This document shows, in pieces, positions 34,778 through 43,742 of a DNA stretch of 64,000 nucleotides. How positions within the stretch are numbered: position 1 is the first letter of the stretch; the number at the start of each line of letters is the position of its first letter. Location: contig JBDVKF010000076.1 in the NCBI GenBank assembly GCA_039960995.1, forward strand, positions 248,001 through 312,000, in the 5' to 3' direction. Source of the DNA: JABSSA01 sp039960995 (GTDB lineage: Bacteria; Pseudomonadota; Alphaproteobacteria; Rhodobacterales; Rhodobacteraceae). The notes beneath the pieces were generated by a model. The model had not been told where the DNA came from. It ran no database searches and was given only the letters and a program-made list of their open reading frames with translations. The position numbers and the translations under genes were made by a program.

Positions 34778-36030
34778 TAGCGATTGGCCCTCCAAGGCTG
34801 TGACTTGAACCAACTTGCCGCATAAGCGGTCAGGATCAGGATCAAGGCCCCAAACGCATTTACCGATAACGAGGTGACTGTTTCCCGGCCAAGAAAATCA
34901 AGCAGAAAACCCATCAAACGTGCCGTGAACATCGAGACGACAAAGACCGCCAGCGATTGTTGTCCAACCTTGAGGATGACCCCAAGCATTTTTTCCCACA
35001 CGCGCGACACAGTCCCATTGCCGCGTGGCAAAAGTCGGTGGCCTTTGTCGCCAGCAAGAACCCAAGCCAAATACGCCAATGCAAGGAAATGGACGTACCG
35101 CAAAATCCCAAAATCCGACTTTGTGATCCAAGCTCGGTTTTCTTTGCGCCAGTCGCGGGCCCAATCGAAATCAAGTTCCCGTATTCCAATGTTGGACAAC
35201 GGAATGTTGGCCAGCACGACGAACAAGGCGATGCCAAACAGCAGGGGGGTCACAGGCGGCTTTGGCAACCAGCCTTTCATGAAGGCAAAACCAGTGAAAA
35301 AGATCAATTGCCACCCAAACGGGTTGAAGAACCAAGTGCGCTCTGTCCATGGCTCTGCTGGAAAGGCCAGACGGTATTCGGCCAAACCCAAAGCCTCCAT
35401 CAAAGACTTTTGAGCAAGCAACCAGCATCCGACGATAAACGCAGCGATCAGGAATTTGTTGATCTTTGCCAGGCCCATAAGGATCGGCATAAGAACCAGT
35501 ACAACCATGTACATTGGCAAAATGTCGAAATAATTCGGCACATATCGCAATGTCATGAAAGACAGCCAAATGTCTTGATTGGTCCATTTTTCACTTTCGG
35601 CGAATAGAGGCCACAGGTTGAGCTGCCCCCAATAATTCCGAGTGGTATAGGGGAGGTCAGTTAGAAAGACGACAAGCGCGACAGTCGCAAAGAATAGCCC
35701 CACATGCGCCCAATATACCTGCCATACGCGATAACCTACGCGTGCGGTGCCCAAACGCCAGCCCACGGTATCATAAGCACGTCCAAAGGCGATGGCTGAC
35801 GCCATGCCCGAACAAAACACAAAGATCTCTGTCGCATCTGAAAACCCCCAACGCGCGGGGATCCAGCTCGTCAGGAAATTTCCCGGTGTGTGCGCAATCA
35901 GGATGATAAACATCGCGATGCCGCGAAAGAAATCCAAACGCACGTCGCGGACGCGGGTTTGCTTGACTGCTGATGCAGCTGTGGCTGGACCAGAACTGGC
36001 TGGCGATTGTGTGGGGTCGGCAAAGGTCAT
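34777..36030 (-). CDS. opgC: OpgC family glucan-modifying membrane acyltransferase
   Basis: OpgC adds succinyl (or similar) groups to periplasmic glucans, giving them negative charge. The 417-residue product has about ten membrane spans; the family start R-D-V-R-L-D-F-F-R-G-I-A-M-F-I-I-L-I-A-H-T and the F-S-D-A-T-E-I-F-V-F-C-S-G segment are present, as is the conserved R-x-Y/N-Y-F-D-I-L-P-M-Y motif. It is first in opgC-opgG-opgH, an order usual in Rhodobacterales. The gap to the TPR gene is 56 bases and contains a hairpin. Confidence 0.92.
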   Translation of the reverse strand: MTFADPTQSPASSGPATAASAVKQTRVRDVRLDFFRGIAMFIILIAHTPGNFLTSWIPARWGFSDATEIFVFCSGMASAIAFGRAYDTVGWRLGTARVGYRVWQVYWAHVGLFFATVALVVFLTDLPYTTRNYWGQLNLWPLFAESEKWTNQDIWLSFMTLRYVPNYFDILPMYMVVLVLMPILMGLAKINKFLIAAFIVGCWLLAQKSLMEALGLAEYRLAFPAEPWTERTWFFNPFGWQLIFFTGFAFMKGWLPKPPVTPLLFGIALFVVLANIPLSNIGIRELDFDWARDWRKENRAWITKSDFGILRYVHFLALAYLAWVLAGDKGHRLLPRGNGTVSRVWEKMLGVILKVGQQSLAVFVVSMFTARLMGFLLDFLGRETVTSLSVNAFGALILILTAYAASWFKSQPWRANR

Positions 36031-36062
36031 GGCCGCTGTCTATTCTTCTTTTTTGAATGTGT

Positions 36063-36082
36063 CAGGACGAATTTTCGTCCTG
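36063..36082 (-). terminator. Perfect hairpin between TPR gene and opgC
   Basis: CAGGACGA (36063-36070) pairs with TCGTCCTG (36075-36082), 8 bp, loop ATTT, five bases after the TPR stop. There is no T-run on the minus strand, so it may be a weak or Rho-assisted terminator or an mRNA-stability element. Confidence 0.4.
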
Positions 36083-36086
36083 GCAA

Positions 36087-37436
36087 TTACTGTGCTGGAA
36101 TACGCCGGGTTTCTGCAAGGCTTTGAAACCGCGTTGCAGCAAATCGGTCTTCGTTTCCGCCGCGCCGCTCCATACGATCCGCAAGAAGCGCTTCGGCTTG
36201 ATCAAACCGACCCGCCCGAATGCCCGCATCAATCGTTATGCGTTCAAATACGTCACGTTGTGCATGGCTGCCACCAACAGTTTGCATTGTTGGACGGGCC
36301 GCACACAGATTGGCAAATGCGTCGTCATAACGCCCTTCAGAAAAGGCTTCGAGCCCAACCATTGCCGCGACGCCTGGATCTTTGATACGTGCCGGCATTT
36401 CGCCTGGTTTGGTGGCCTGAATCGCATAACGCCCAGTCATGCCGCTGCTTGCGTCCTTGCGGCCTGCTGCGCCAAGCGCAATCATGTAATGCAGATCAGC
36501 AAAGACTAGACACCCATCAGTTGACCGTGCTTCAGAGAAGTCCGCCAGTTCTTGCCAACGCGCACCGACATTTACACCTTCAAGTTCCAAGCGCATCAAC
36601 AGGGATGTCGCATTCGAAATGTCACGATAATCGTCCGTTTTGTCGGCTCGAATTTGTGTGTCGTAAAGATTTAGCGTCAGGTCGAGTTCACCGCGGTCCA
36701 AGTGCAACAACGCTTTGTGCCACCACACATGATAGCGGAAATTGTTGCAGCTTTCCCAAGCTGTGCGGTTGTTTTCGATCAATTGAATGCCTTGGTCAGG
36801 GCGGGCCGTCATGTCAAAGACATGGGCCACAGCGTGTAATCCCCAAGCGTCATCCGGTGCGTATTGCAATCCCAAAAGTCCGGCTTGTTCAGCAGCATCA
36901 TATTCGCCGGTTTCCTCAAGCGTGAACGCGTGACAACCCAAAACGTAACCGCGCAGCGCATGGTCAGGCCCATGTGCGTCAAGAACACGTTCGATTGAGC
37001 TTCGCATTCCTAGGTGATCCCCAAGAATAAAGCGAATGGCATGACTGACTTTGGCCGTCAGCGTATCGCGCGGATTTTCAGTAAGAACGTCTTCCATTGC
37101 GGCGATGGCTCCGGATGGCCGACCAGCCAACCATTCGCCCAAAGCGCGCACCCATAGTTTTTCCCGGTTGGATGCTTGTCCGTTCCGCAAATTTTCCAAA
37201 GCGCGTCGCCCTGCATCTCGTGCAACGTCGATCATTTCGACACGACCGAGCATTAAGCAGAACAAACCTTTGGCGGCGTGTCCCATCGCAAAGTCGGGCT
37301 CAGCCGATAGAACATTGCCCAAATGTTCAGGCGTCTGCGTTCCATGTGCAAGAAACGCTCGTACCAGGCCGTTCCATTCCGCAAGGGTCGTTTCGCTTTT
37401 TAAACTGACTGCGGAGTCACAGATGTCGTATTTCAT
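36087..37436 (-). CDS. Tetratricopeptide repeat protein, TTC38-like
   Basis: A 449-residue cytosolic protein made of helical TPR-like pairs. The layout resembles eukaryotic TTC38: A-x-G-H-A-A-K-G-L at about 50, EREKLWVRAL-type segment (NREKLWVRALGEW), A-x-H-V-F-D-M near 210, and the signature F-R-Y-H-V-W-W-H-K-A-L-L-H-L-D-R-G-E near 240. No catalytic motif is seen, and the biochemical role of the family is unknown to me. It is upstream of, and codirectional with, opgC, but the 56-base gap with a hairpin argues for loose or no coupling. Confidence 0.8.
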   Translation of the reverse strand: MKYDICDSAVSLKSETTLAEWNGLVRAFLAHGTQTPEHLGNVLSAEPDFAMGHAAKGLFCLMLGRVEMIDVARDAGRRALENLRNGQASNREKLWVRALGEWLAGRPSGAIAAMEDVLTENPRDTLTAKVSHAIRFILGDHLGMRSSIERVLDAHGPDHALRGYVLGCHAFTLEETGEYDAAEQAGLLGLQYAPDDAWGLHAVAHVFDMTARPDQGIQLIENNRTAWESCNNFRYHVWWHKALLHLDRGELDLTLNLYDTQIRADKTDDYRDISNATSLLMRLELEGVNVGARWQELADFSEARSTDGCLVFADLHYMIALGAAGRKDASSGMTGRYAIQATKPGEMPARIKDPGVAAMVGLEAFSEGRYDDAFANLCAARPTMQTVGGSHAQRDVFERITIDAGIRAGRFDQAEALLADRMERRGGNEDRFAATRFQSLAETRRIPAQ

Positions 37437-37611
37437 TGGGCATGCGGCCTTTTACTCGTGGTGGTGACGTAGATGTAACTCATGTGGACCCTTGGAACAT
37501 GATTTGCGCGATTAAAACACGCAACCGTGATGGTTTGGTCAAAAGACGTGAGGCAAGTATCGGCAATATGTTGCAAAATAAGCGATTTCTGGCCGGTAAA
37601 AGCCCGAATTT

Positions 37612-38835
37612 TCAGCTCTCTGTGTCTGAGTTTGTGGCTAGTGTTGCAAGAACTGCATCAGTGTCTTGTCCAAAGCGGGGTGGGGGAGTGCGATAAGTGA
37701 TGGGTGTACCCGAAAGTTTCAAAGGATTCCCCAACACACGTACTATACCTTCTTCGATATCGTCGCGGGGAATTTCGACGACACTTTCACGCGCGACGGC
37801 TTGGTCAGATTGCAAAGCCTCTGAAACATTATGAATTGGTCCCGCAGGCACTTTGACAGCATTCAAGCGGGCCAGAATGTCGGCCTTAGGCAATTGTTTC
37901 AACCGGTCAGCAATGTGTTTCGTGATATCAATTCGATTTTCTATCCTCAGCAAGTTTGTAGCAAATCGAGGGTTTGCCCCAACTTCTGGCAAATCGATTG
38001 CATCACAAAGCCTAAGAAATTGTGAATCGTTTCCAACTGCGAGGATCAAGTGTCCATCCGATGCCTCGAATGTGTCATATGGCACGATGTTTGGGTGTGC
38101 ATTGCCGCGACGGACTGGCAAATTTCCAGATGTTAGAAAATTGCACCCTTCATTGATCAACCATGCCATTGATGAATCGACCAATGACAGGTCAATGTGT
38201 TGGCCTTCCCCGGTTTTGTCGCGGTGGCGTAAAGCGGCCAGAATGCCGACTGTCGCGTACATACCGCACATCACGTCAGCGATGCCTACGCCAACTTTAT
38301 TCGGAACGCCGTCTGGCTCTCCGGTCAAGGACATGATGCCCGAATACCCCTGAGCCATCAAATCATAGCCCGGTTGTGCGCTGTTTGGTCCTGTGTGCCC
38401 GAACCCGGTTATCGAGCAGTAGATAAGTTCGGGTTGTGCAGCCAACAGCGTGTTGTGATCCAAGCCGTATTTATTTAGCCCACCAGGCTTATAATTCTCG
38501 ATAACCACATCTGCTCGCGCAGCCAGAGCGCGAACTTGCGCCTGCCCCTCATCGGTTGAAATATCGATTGCGACAGACAGTTTGTTGCGATTGGCCGCCA
38601 TGAAATAGGCCGACAAATCAGTGGGCTCTCCGGTTTCGTCTGTTGCGTAAACCGGTCCCCAGCTGCGCGTGTCATCACCACCAGTTTTTGGGTTTTCAAT
38701 CTTTATGACAGTCGCACCAAGATCGCCCAGCAATTGCGTGCAGGTGGGACCAGCCAAGATACGGCTGAGATCTAAAATAAAGAGCCCATCTAGCGCGCCG
38801 GGGGTACTGCTTTGCACATTAGATGCGTCCGTCAT
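37612..38835 (-). CDS. CaiB/BaiF family CoA-transferase
   Basis: A 407-residue family-III CoA-transferase, which moves CoA between carboxylic acids through a mixed anhydride on one Asp. That Asp is D187 in VGIADVMCGMYA; the N-terminus GLFILDLSRILAGPTCTQLLGDLGA and the A-N-R-N-K-L-S-V segment are standard. The substrate cannot be read from sequence. It overlaps the ThDP-dependent enzyme gene by 17 bases, so the two products probably act together. The pairing recalls the oxalate system (Frc/Oxc), but the partner does not look like oxalyl-CoA decarboxylase. Confidence 0.9.
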   Translation of the reverse strand: MTDASNVQSSTPGALDGLFILDLSRILAGPTCTQLLGDLGATVIKIENPKTGGDDTRSWGPVYATDETGEPTDLSAYFMAANRNKLSVAIDISTDEGQAQVRALAARADVVIENYKPGGLNKYGLDHNTLLAAQPELIYCSITGFGHTGPNSAQPGYDLMAQGYSGIMSLTGEPDGVPNKVGVGIADVMCGMYATVGILAALRHRDKTGEGQHIDLSLVDSSMAWLINEGCNFLTSGNLPVRRGNAHPNIVPYDTFEASDGHLILAVGNDSQFLRLCDAIDLPEVGANPRFATNLLRIENRIDITKHIADRLKQLPKADILARLNAVKVPAGPIHNVSEALQSDQAVARESVVEIPRDDIEEGIVRVLGNPLKLSGTPITYRTPPPRFGQDTDAVLATLATNSDTES

Positions 38836-40453
38836 AGGCTCCTCGATCGATCATTGCGGCAATCACTGTGAACGTTTCGGCCGCCATAGCCGCATCAAGC
38901 GCGGTGCGCAACTCGGCCCGTGACGTAACGGTATGCGCCGCACCACCAAACGCTTTACCGATCGCTTCAAAATCATGGGTCGCAAACTCGACCCCGGCGT
39001 TCGGCAACTGTCGCTGGCGTTGCTTCAGTTCTATCAACGCAAGCGAAGCATCAACAAACACGACAAATATAGTGCGCAATCCAAGTTCGGATGCGGTCGA
39101 AAGCTCTCCGGCGGTCATTAGAAATCCAGCATCGCCAGAAAAACTGACAATAGTGCGATCCGAATCAACGACCTGAGCCCCCATAGCGATCGGCATGGCG
39201 CACCCCATCGTGCACAATGCGGAACTTTGCATAAGGCCACGCGCCTCGAAGCACGGCCACATCTGGCTGAGCAATATTCGATGCGCACCGCTATCCGCTG
39301 TGGCCAATGCGCTGCGGGGCACCGCTTTGCGGGTTTCGTCGATAACTGCCGCGGGGCCCCATGCGTCATCGGTTGGAAACGCAGCCTCTAAGGCAGCTTT
39401 GGTGGAACCGATTTGCCCATCCACCCAAGTGTCGCGTGGTGTTTGCCCATCGGAAAGTGCAGCCAATGTAGACGCACAATCACCGATCACATTCATTGTG
39501 CCTTGATGCATATAGTGGTGGTTTGGTTCGGCAGTGATGTCGATCATCTGCTGAATGCCCGGTTGGTAAAAGTCCCGCCAACCGGTACGCATTTCAATCG
39601 GGTCGTATCCCAAGCCAATTATAAGGTCGGCCTGCGCGACAAGCGGCAGCAAAATTGCATCAGCTTTGGGCGACAACCCGGCACCACCGAGCGAAAGTTC
39701 ATGGTCTTCGGGCAGCAACCCCTTGCCTTTGTAAGTGGTTATCACGGGCACATTGAACGCTTCGGCAAATGCAATCAAAGCGCTGCTTGCGTCTTGGTTT
39801 ACTGCGTCCACACCGGCGATAATGATCGGCTTTTCGGATTGCGCCAATAACGCGCGCGCCTCGGTTAGGGCGGAATTTGCAGGAACAACAGGCACCGCAG
39901 GCGATCGTCTTGCCAGCACTGATGCATTGACAGTTTCGACCGCAACCGAAATGGGAACATCGATATGTACAGGGCCGGGTCGCCCTTCTTGCGCAATTGT
40001 GACTGCCTTGTCCGCAATGACATCGGCGGCACCAGCATTCAGGGTGTAGGTGGCCTTGGTGATCGGGCGAAAAACTTGGTTCTGATCTAACACCTGATGC
40101 GTGTAAGTCTGGGCTTCGTCAGCGTCGACGCATCCCGCCAAGACGATCAATGGCACACGATCTTGGTGTGCATTCGCGACCGCGTTGATCCCGTTCAATG
40201 CACCGGGTCCGACAGTCGCAACCAAGATACCCGGTGCCCCAGTTCTATGCCATGCACCTTCAGCCATAAACGCCGCTGCATTTTCGTGTTTGGCCAAAAT
40301 GAACTGAATGCCTGCGCGCTCTAAAGCGTCTACTAAGGTAAGCACTTCGCCGCCGGGCATTCCGAAAGCGAAACGACATCCAGCTTCAAACAAACGGCGG
40401 GCCAAAATATCGGCGGCGCGAGGCGGGTTCGGCGGTTGAAGACGGTCGTTCAT
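38819..40453 (-). CDS. Thiamine-diphosphate-dependent enzyme, acetolactate-synthase-like
   Basis: A 544-residue three-domain ThDP enzyme. The catalytic Glu is E57 in K-H-E-N-A-A; the middle domain begins near 190 (VPVVPANSALTEARALLAQS); the cofactor motif is G-D-A-G-F with D-A-S replacing the usual N-N, followed by LALIELKQRQRQ. FGMPGGEVLTLVDAL replaces the usual F-G-x-P-G. It is related to acetolactate synthases and other decarboxylases/lyases, but lacks the FAD-site hallmarks I would expect for a housekeeping IlvB, and no small subunit follows. ATG 40453 is chosen over an upstream start for its CAGGAG site. It overlaps the CoA-transferase gene, giving a two-gene operon. Confidence 0.87.
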   Translation of the reverse strand: MNDRLQPPNPPRAADILARRLFEAGCRFAFGMPGGEVLTLVDALERAGIQFILAKHENAAAFMAEGAWHRTGAPGILVATVGPGALNGINAVANAHQDRVPLIVLAGCVDADEAQTYTHQVLDQNQVFRPITKATYTLNAGAADVIADKAVTIAQEGRPGPVHIDVPISVAVETVNASVLARRSPAVPVVPANSALTEARALLAQSEKPIIIAGVDAVNQDASSALIAFAEAFNVPVITTYKGKGLLPEDHELSLGGAGLSPKADAILLPLVAQADLIIGLGYDPIEMRTGWRDFYQPGIQQMIDITAEPNHHYMHQGTMNVIGDCASTLAALSDGQTPRDTWVDGQIGSTKAALEAAFPTDDAWGPAAVIDETRKAVPRSALATADSGAHRILLSQMWPCFEARGLMQSSALCTMGCAMPIAMGAQVVDSDRTIVSFSGDAGFLMTAGELSTASELGLRTIFVVFVDASLALIELKQRQRQLPNAGVEFATHDFEAIGKAFGGAAHTVTSRAELRTALDAAMAAETFTVIAAMIDRGAYDGRI

Positions 40454-40547
40454 TCGGGCTCCTGAATTTGATCGCACTTCATTGTCATGACTTGCGTTTA
40501 AGGGCAATTCACGCCTGTGTTGGGCAATGTTTCAAAATGCGCGGTTT

Positions 40548-40565
40548 AATGCACAATTATGCATT
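40548..40565. promoter_or_regulatory. Inverted repeat upstream of the ThDP-enzyme operon
   Basis: AATGCA and TGCATT with spacer CAATTA lie about 95 bases before ATG 40453. It resembles a GntR- or LysR-type operator in form; no regulator gene is adjacent. The rest of the 218-base gap shows no gene. Confidence 0.4.
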
Positions 40566-40671
40566 TAAGCCCCAAGCAAAGGAAAAGCGGAGCATGTGCT
40601 AGTTTTTCTACGTGTCAGTATGGATTAAGCGGACCGGCTCAGGAGATTAATCGAGTGCCAGTTTGCTTTTT

Positions 40672-41238
40672 TCAGCGTCGCCGGTCGCGTCGCGCGCTCA
40701 TAGGTTGGAACGCTACGCCCACATGCGCTTCGCAATAGGGTTTGCCTTGTTGTACAGGTAATCCGCAAAACCAAAAATCGTCGGTCGCTGGGTCACCAAC
40801 AGGCCATTTGCAGGTCCTTTCGGTCAGCTCCATCAAATGAAGTTTCTTGGCCTTTTTCTCGACCTCGTTTACCTTTGCCAACGCCTCGGGGCTGATCTCA
40901 TTTGCAGAGGGTTGTGGAGGCAGCGGCTGCCCTGCCGGAATAATCTGGCGACGCATTGGCGTGGCAGATTTGGTTTCCATGACAGGCTCTTTTTTGGGTG
41001 CTGTCTGCGTTTTGGGCGGATCCTTAGGTTCCGCCTTAGGTGCAGCCTTAGGCTTGGCTTCTGACTTGGCTGTGGATGTGCCCCCACCGCCGGTGCGGTT
41101 TGACAATCCAAGGCGATGTACTTTGCCGATTACAGCATTCCGCGTCACACCACCCAACTCTTTGGCGATCTGACTTGCGGATTGGCCTTCGCCCCACATC
41201 TTTTTCAACAGGTCGACGCGTTCTTCCGTCCAGGACAT
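40672..41238 (-). CDS. gcrA: GcrA family cell cycle regulator
   Basis: GcrA is a sigma70-associated regulator that, in Caulobacter, acts at promoters with CcrM-methylated GANTC. The 188-residue product has the N-terminal DNA-binding region SWTEERVDLLKKMWGEGQSASQIAKELGGVTRNAVIGKVHRLGLS, a low-complexity Lys/Pro/Ala linker (about 55-110) and a C-terminal sigma-binding part with Cys at C-x-W, W-F-C-G and Y-C-E-A-H, as in the family. Its presence implies a CcrM-type methylase in the genome. It is downstream of the DMT transporter with an 80-base gap carrying a hairpin. Confidence 0.95.
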   Translation of the reverse strand: MSWTEERVDLLKKMWGEGQSASQIAKELGGVTRNAVIGKVHRLGLSNRTGGGGTSTAKSEAKPKAAPKAEPKDPPKTQTAPKKEPVMETKSATPMRRQIIPAGQPLPPQPSANEISPEALAKVNEVEKKAKKLHLMELTERTCKWPVGDPATDDFWFCGLPVQQGKPYCEAHVGVAFQPMSARRDRRR

Positions 41239-41255
41239 TGTTTCCCCAATTTCAT

Positions 41256-41280
41256 AAGGCGGCCACGAATGGGCCGCCTT
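41256..41280 (-). other. GC-rich stem-loop upstream of gcrA
   Basis: AAGGCGGCC (41256-41264) pairs perfectly with GGCCGCCTT (41272-41280), 9 bp, seven-base loop, 18 bases upstream of the gcrA ATG on the minus strand. Only TTAT follows, so it may be a weak terminator of the DMT transporter gene or a gcrA leader hairpin. Confidence 0.5.
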
Positions 41281-41318
41281 GGTCTCATCAAACTATATTC
41301 TAGTCAGCTGACGCCAAA

Positions 41319-42218
41319 CTACAAGGCGCTGACGTTTTTTCGTGCGGCGATTCCTTCGCGCCATGCCAAAAGTAAGGCGCCGCCAAGAATCATTCCCGCT
41401 CCGATCAGAGTTATTATATCGGGTATGACGCTATAGAAATAGATGTCGTATAACGTTGCAAATATCAGCGTTGCATAGCTGAAAGGCGCAACAAAGGATG
41501 CATCCGCGCGCGCCATGGCATTGACAAAAAAGCTCTGCGCGACGGCCATAGAACAGCCCAAACCGGCAAGCATCATCCATTGTAGCGTGTTGGGCATTTG
41601 CCACACCCAGATAACAGCGCAGCTGGCAATCGCGCAGCCAAGCAGATTGTTAAAGAATAAAATCTGCAACGGCCCTTCGCGTCCGGCCAGTTTTTTGGTG
41701 ATCGTCAGTTCAAGCCCCATGACCACAGCGGCACCCAAAGCTAAGAGGGCCGCAGGTTCAATCCCGCTTGGGCTGGGGCGAATTAATATGACTGCGCCCA
41801 AAAAGGCGATGATCGCAGCACGCCAACGCCAAGGCCCCACACGTTCACCCAAGATGGGAATGGCCAAGATCATGCCAAACACAGGGTTCAGAAAAGTAAT
41901 CGCAGTCGCATCAGCCAAAGGAATATAGGCAACCGCCGCAAACATCAAAGTCACTCCGGCCCATCCGCTGATCGTTCGAATGCCATGCAGTTTCCAATGA
42001 ATACGGGTTATGCGTGGACGAAGGATCGCAACGCCTGTGGAAATGGCCAAAAAGGCAAATGCGAACCGTCCAAAACTGACCTGAAAGGGATGAAGTGGTG
42101 GCCCAAATTGCCCGCTACCCAAAGCTTTGGCCAAAAGCATTGAGGCTGCAATGAACATGGTCGCGATACCAATGAACACGGCTGCCAAAGCAGGATTTTG
42201 TGTTTTGGGTTGATACAT
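41319..42218 (-). CDS. DMT superfamily (EamA) transporter
   Basis: A 299-residue membrane protein with ten predicted spans in two EamA repeats (first about 10-140, second about 155-290). The end-of-repeat pattern T-F-L-N-P-V-F-G-M-I-L-A is visible in the first half. Members export amino acids, nucleosides or other metabolites; substrate unknown. Single gene, divergent from argD with 266 bases between; that gap holds no gene I can support. Confidence 0.87.
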   Translation of the reverse strand: MYQPKTQNPALAAVFIGIATMFIAASMLLAKALGSGQFGPPLHPFQVSFGRFAFAFLAISTGVAILRPRITRIHWKLHGIRTISGWAGVTLMFAAVAYIPLADATAITFLNPVFGMILAIPILGERVGPWRWRAAIIAFLGAVILIRPSPSGIEPAALLALGAAVVMGLELTITKKLAGREGPLQILFFNNLLGCAIASCAVIWVWQMPNTLQWMMLAGLGCSMAVAQSFFVNAMARADASFVAPFSYATLIFATLYDIYFYSVIPDIITLIGAGMILGGALLLAWREGIAARKNVSAL

Positions 42219-42484
42219 GCAGTGCGCATGCGCGTATCGAAGTCGCCGTGCAAGCAGAAAAGCATCTGGTCAAAGCCTAAATGATGCCCTAAGCAGGCCC
42301 TCATGATCATGTTGCAGACACCCCGACGATTCTGAACTTATCAGCCTATGGGCTGAGCATGATCCCTTTTTGTTGTTTCATCGCAATAGCGGCCTGACCA
42401 ACCCAATCACTCTTAACATATTGACCTGCCCGCACCGCTCATGCACCAAACACGTCTGAGCCTGGGCCATCCAAGGAGGATCCG

Positions 42485-43666
42485 ATGATCCCGTCATTAT
42501 TGCCGACTTACGCACGCGCACCACTTTCTTTCGTCAAAGGCGAAGGCACATGGTTGATCGAAGCCGACGGCCGACGTTTTTTGGATTTAGGGGCCGGTAT
42601 TGCGGTCAATGCCCTTGGTCATGCGCACCCGGCGTTGGTTCAGGCCATTACGGACCAAGCTGGCGCGCTTTGGCATGTGTCAAACCTGTATGAGATTCCA
42701 CAACAAAAAGCATTGGCTGACAAACTCGTCGACGCGACATTTGCGGATACCGTGTTCTTTACAAATTCGGGAACGGAAGCTTGCGAATTGGCCGTGAAAA
42801 TGGCGCGTAAATATTGGTATGAAAAAGGATCCGAGGACAAAGTGGACATCATCACTTTTTCTGGCTCTTTTCACGGTCGGTCATCTGCCGGTATCGCAGC
42901 CGCCGGGTCCGAGAAAATGACCAAAGGGTTTGGCCCATTATTGCCCGGATTTACACATCTGGATTGGGATGATGAAGAGGCGATCGAAGACGCAATTTCT
43001 GCTGAAACGGCAGCGATCCTTGTTGAGCCGATCCAAGGCGAAGGTGGCATTCGCCCAATGCCTGACGACAAACTTAAAGGGTTGCGCGATCTTTGCGACA
43101 AACACGACATTCTTTTGATTTTGGACGAGGTTCAATGCGGCGTTGGCCGGACTGGTCGGTTGTTCGCCCATGAATGGGCGGGGATCACACCCGACATCAT
43201 GATGGTTGCCAAAGGCATTGGCGGTGGGTTCCCATTGGGAGCTGTTTTGGCCACAGAAGATGCAGCAAGCGGCATGACTTTGGGCACCCATGGAACGACC
43301 TATGGCGGCAATCCTTTGGGGTGTGCTGTTGGGTGCGCCGTCTTGGATACGGTAAACACGCCCTCATTTCTCTCCGATGTCAGCCGAAAAGCGGGGGCTT
43401 TGCGCCAGAAGTTGGAAGGTTTGGTCGCTTCGCATCCAGATGTTTTCGAAGAGGTTCGCGGTTTGGGTCTGATGTTGGGCCTGAAATGCAAGGTTCCCAA
43501 TGTTGATGTTGTCAAAGCGGGTTATGATCAGCAGGTGATTACCATTCCTGCAGCTGACAACGTCATTCGATTGTTGCCGCCTTTGACGATCTCGGATGAT
43601 GAGATCAGCGAGAGCATTGCGCGGCTTGATCAAGCTGCATCCGCCCTGACCGACAGCGTTGCGTGA
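42485..43666 (+). CDS. argD: Acetylornithine aminotransferase
   Basis: ArgD converts N-acetylglutamate semialdehyde to N-acetylornithine (PLP-dependent) in arginine synthesis. The 393-residue product has the PLP Lys at 243 in MMVAKGIGGGFPLGA, the phosphate-binding NSGTEACE at about 94-101, the cofactor Asp in L-I-L-D-E-V-Q, and the substrate segment GTHGTTYGGNPL. Class-III fold and length normal. An AAGGAGGA ribosome site precedes it. argF follows after 76 bases, giving the argD-argF pair seen in many alphaproteobacteria. Confidence 0.95.
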   Translation: MIPSLLPTYARAPLSFVKGEGTWLIEADGRRFLDLGAGIAVNALGHAHPALVQAITDQAGALWHVSNLYEIPQQKALADKLVDATFADTVFFTNSGTEACELAVKMARKYWYEKGSEDKVDIITFSGSFHGRSSAGIAAAGSEKMTKGFGPLLPGFTHLDWDDEEAIEDAISAETAAILVEPIQGEGGIRPMPDDKLKGLRDLCDKHDILLILDEVQCGVGRTGRLFAHEWAGITPDIMMVAKGIGGGFPLGAVLATEDAASGMTLGTHGTTYGGNPLGCAVGCAVLDTVNTPSFLSDVSRKAGALRQKLEGLVASHPDVFEEVRGLGLMLGLKCKVPNVDVVKAGYDQQVITIPAADNVIRLLPPLTISDDEISESIARLDQAASALTDSVA

Positions 43667-43742
43667 CCTCCGCACGACTTAAACTTAGGGAACTGCCCGT
43701 GGTCCCCAAACCGCGGCGTTCCCCGACAAGATTGAAATAGAT

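Noticed and set aside
37612..40453. Reading the CoA-transferase/ThDP pair as an oxalate system (frc-oxc)
   Set aside because: The ThDP enzyme lacks the oxalyl-CoA decarboxylase cofactor motif and looks acetolactate-synthase-like.
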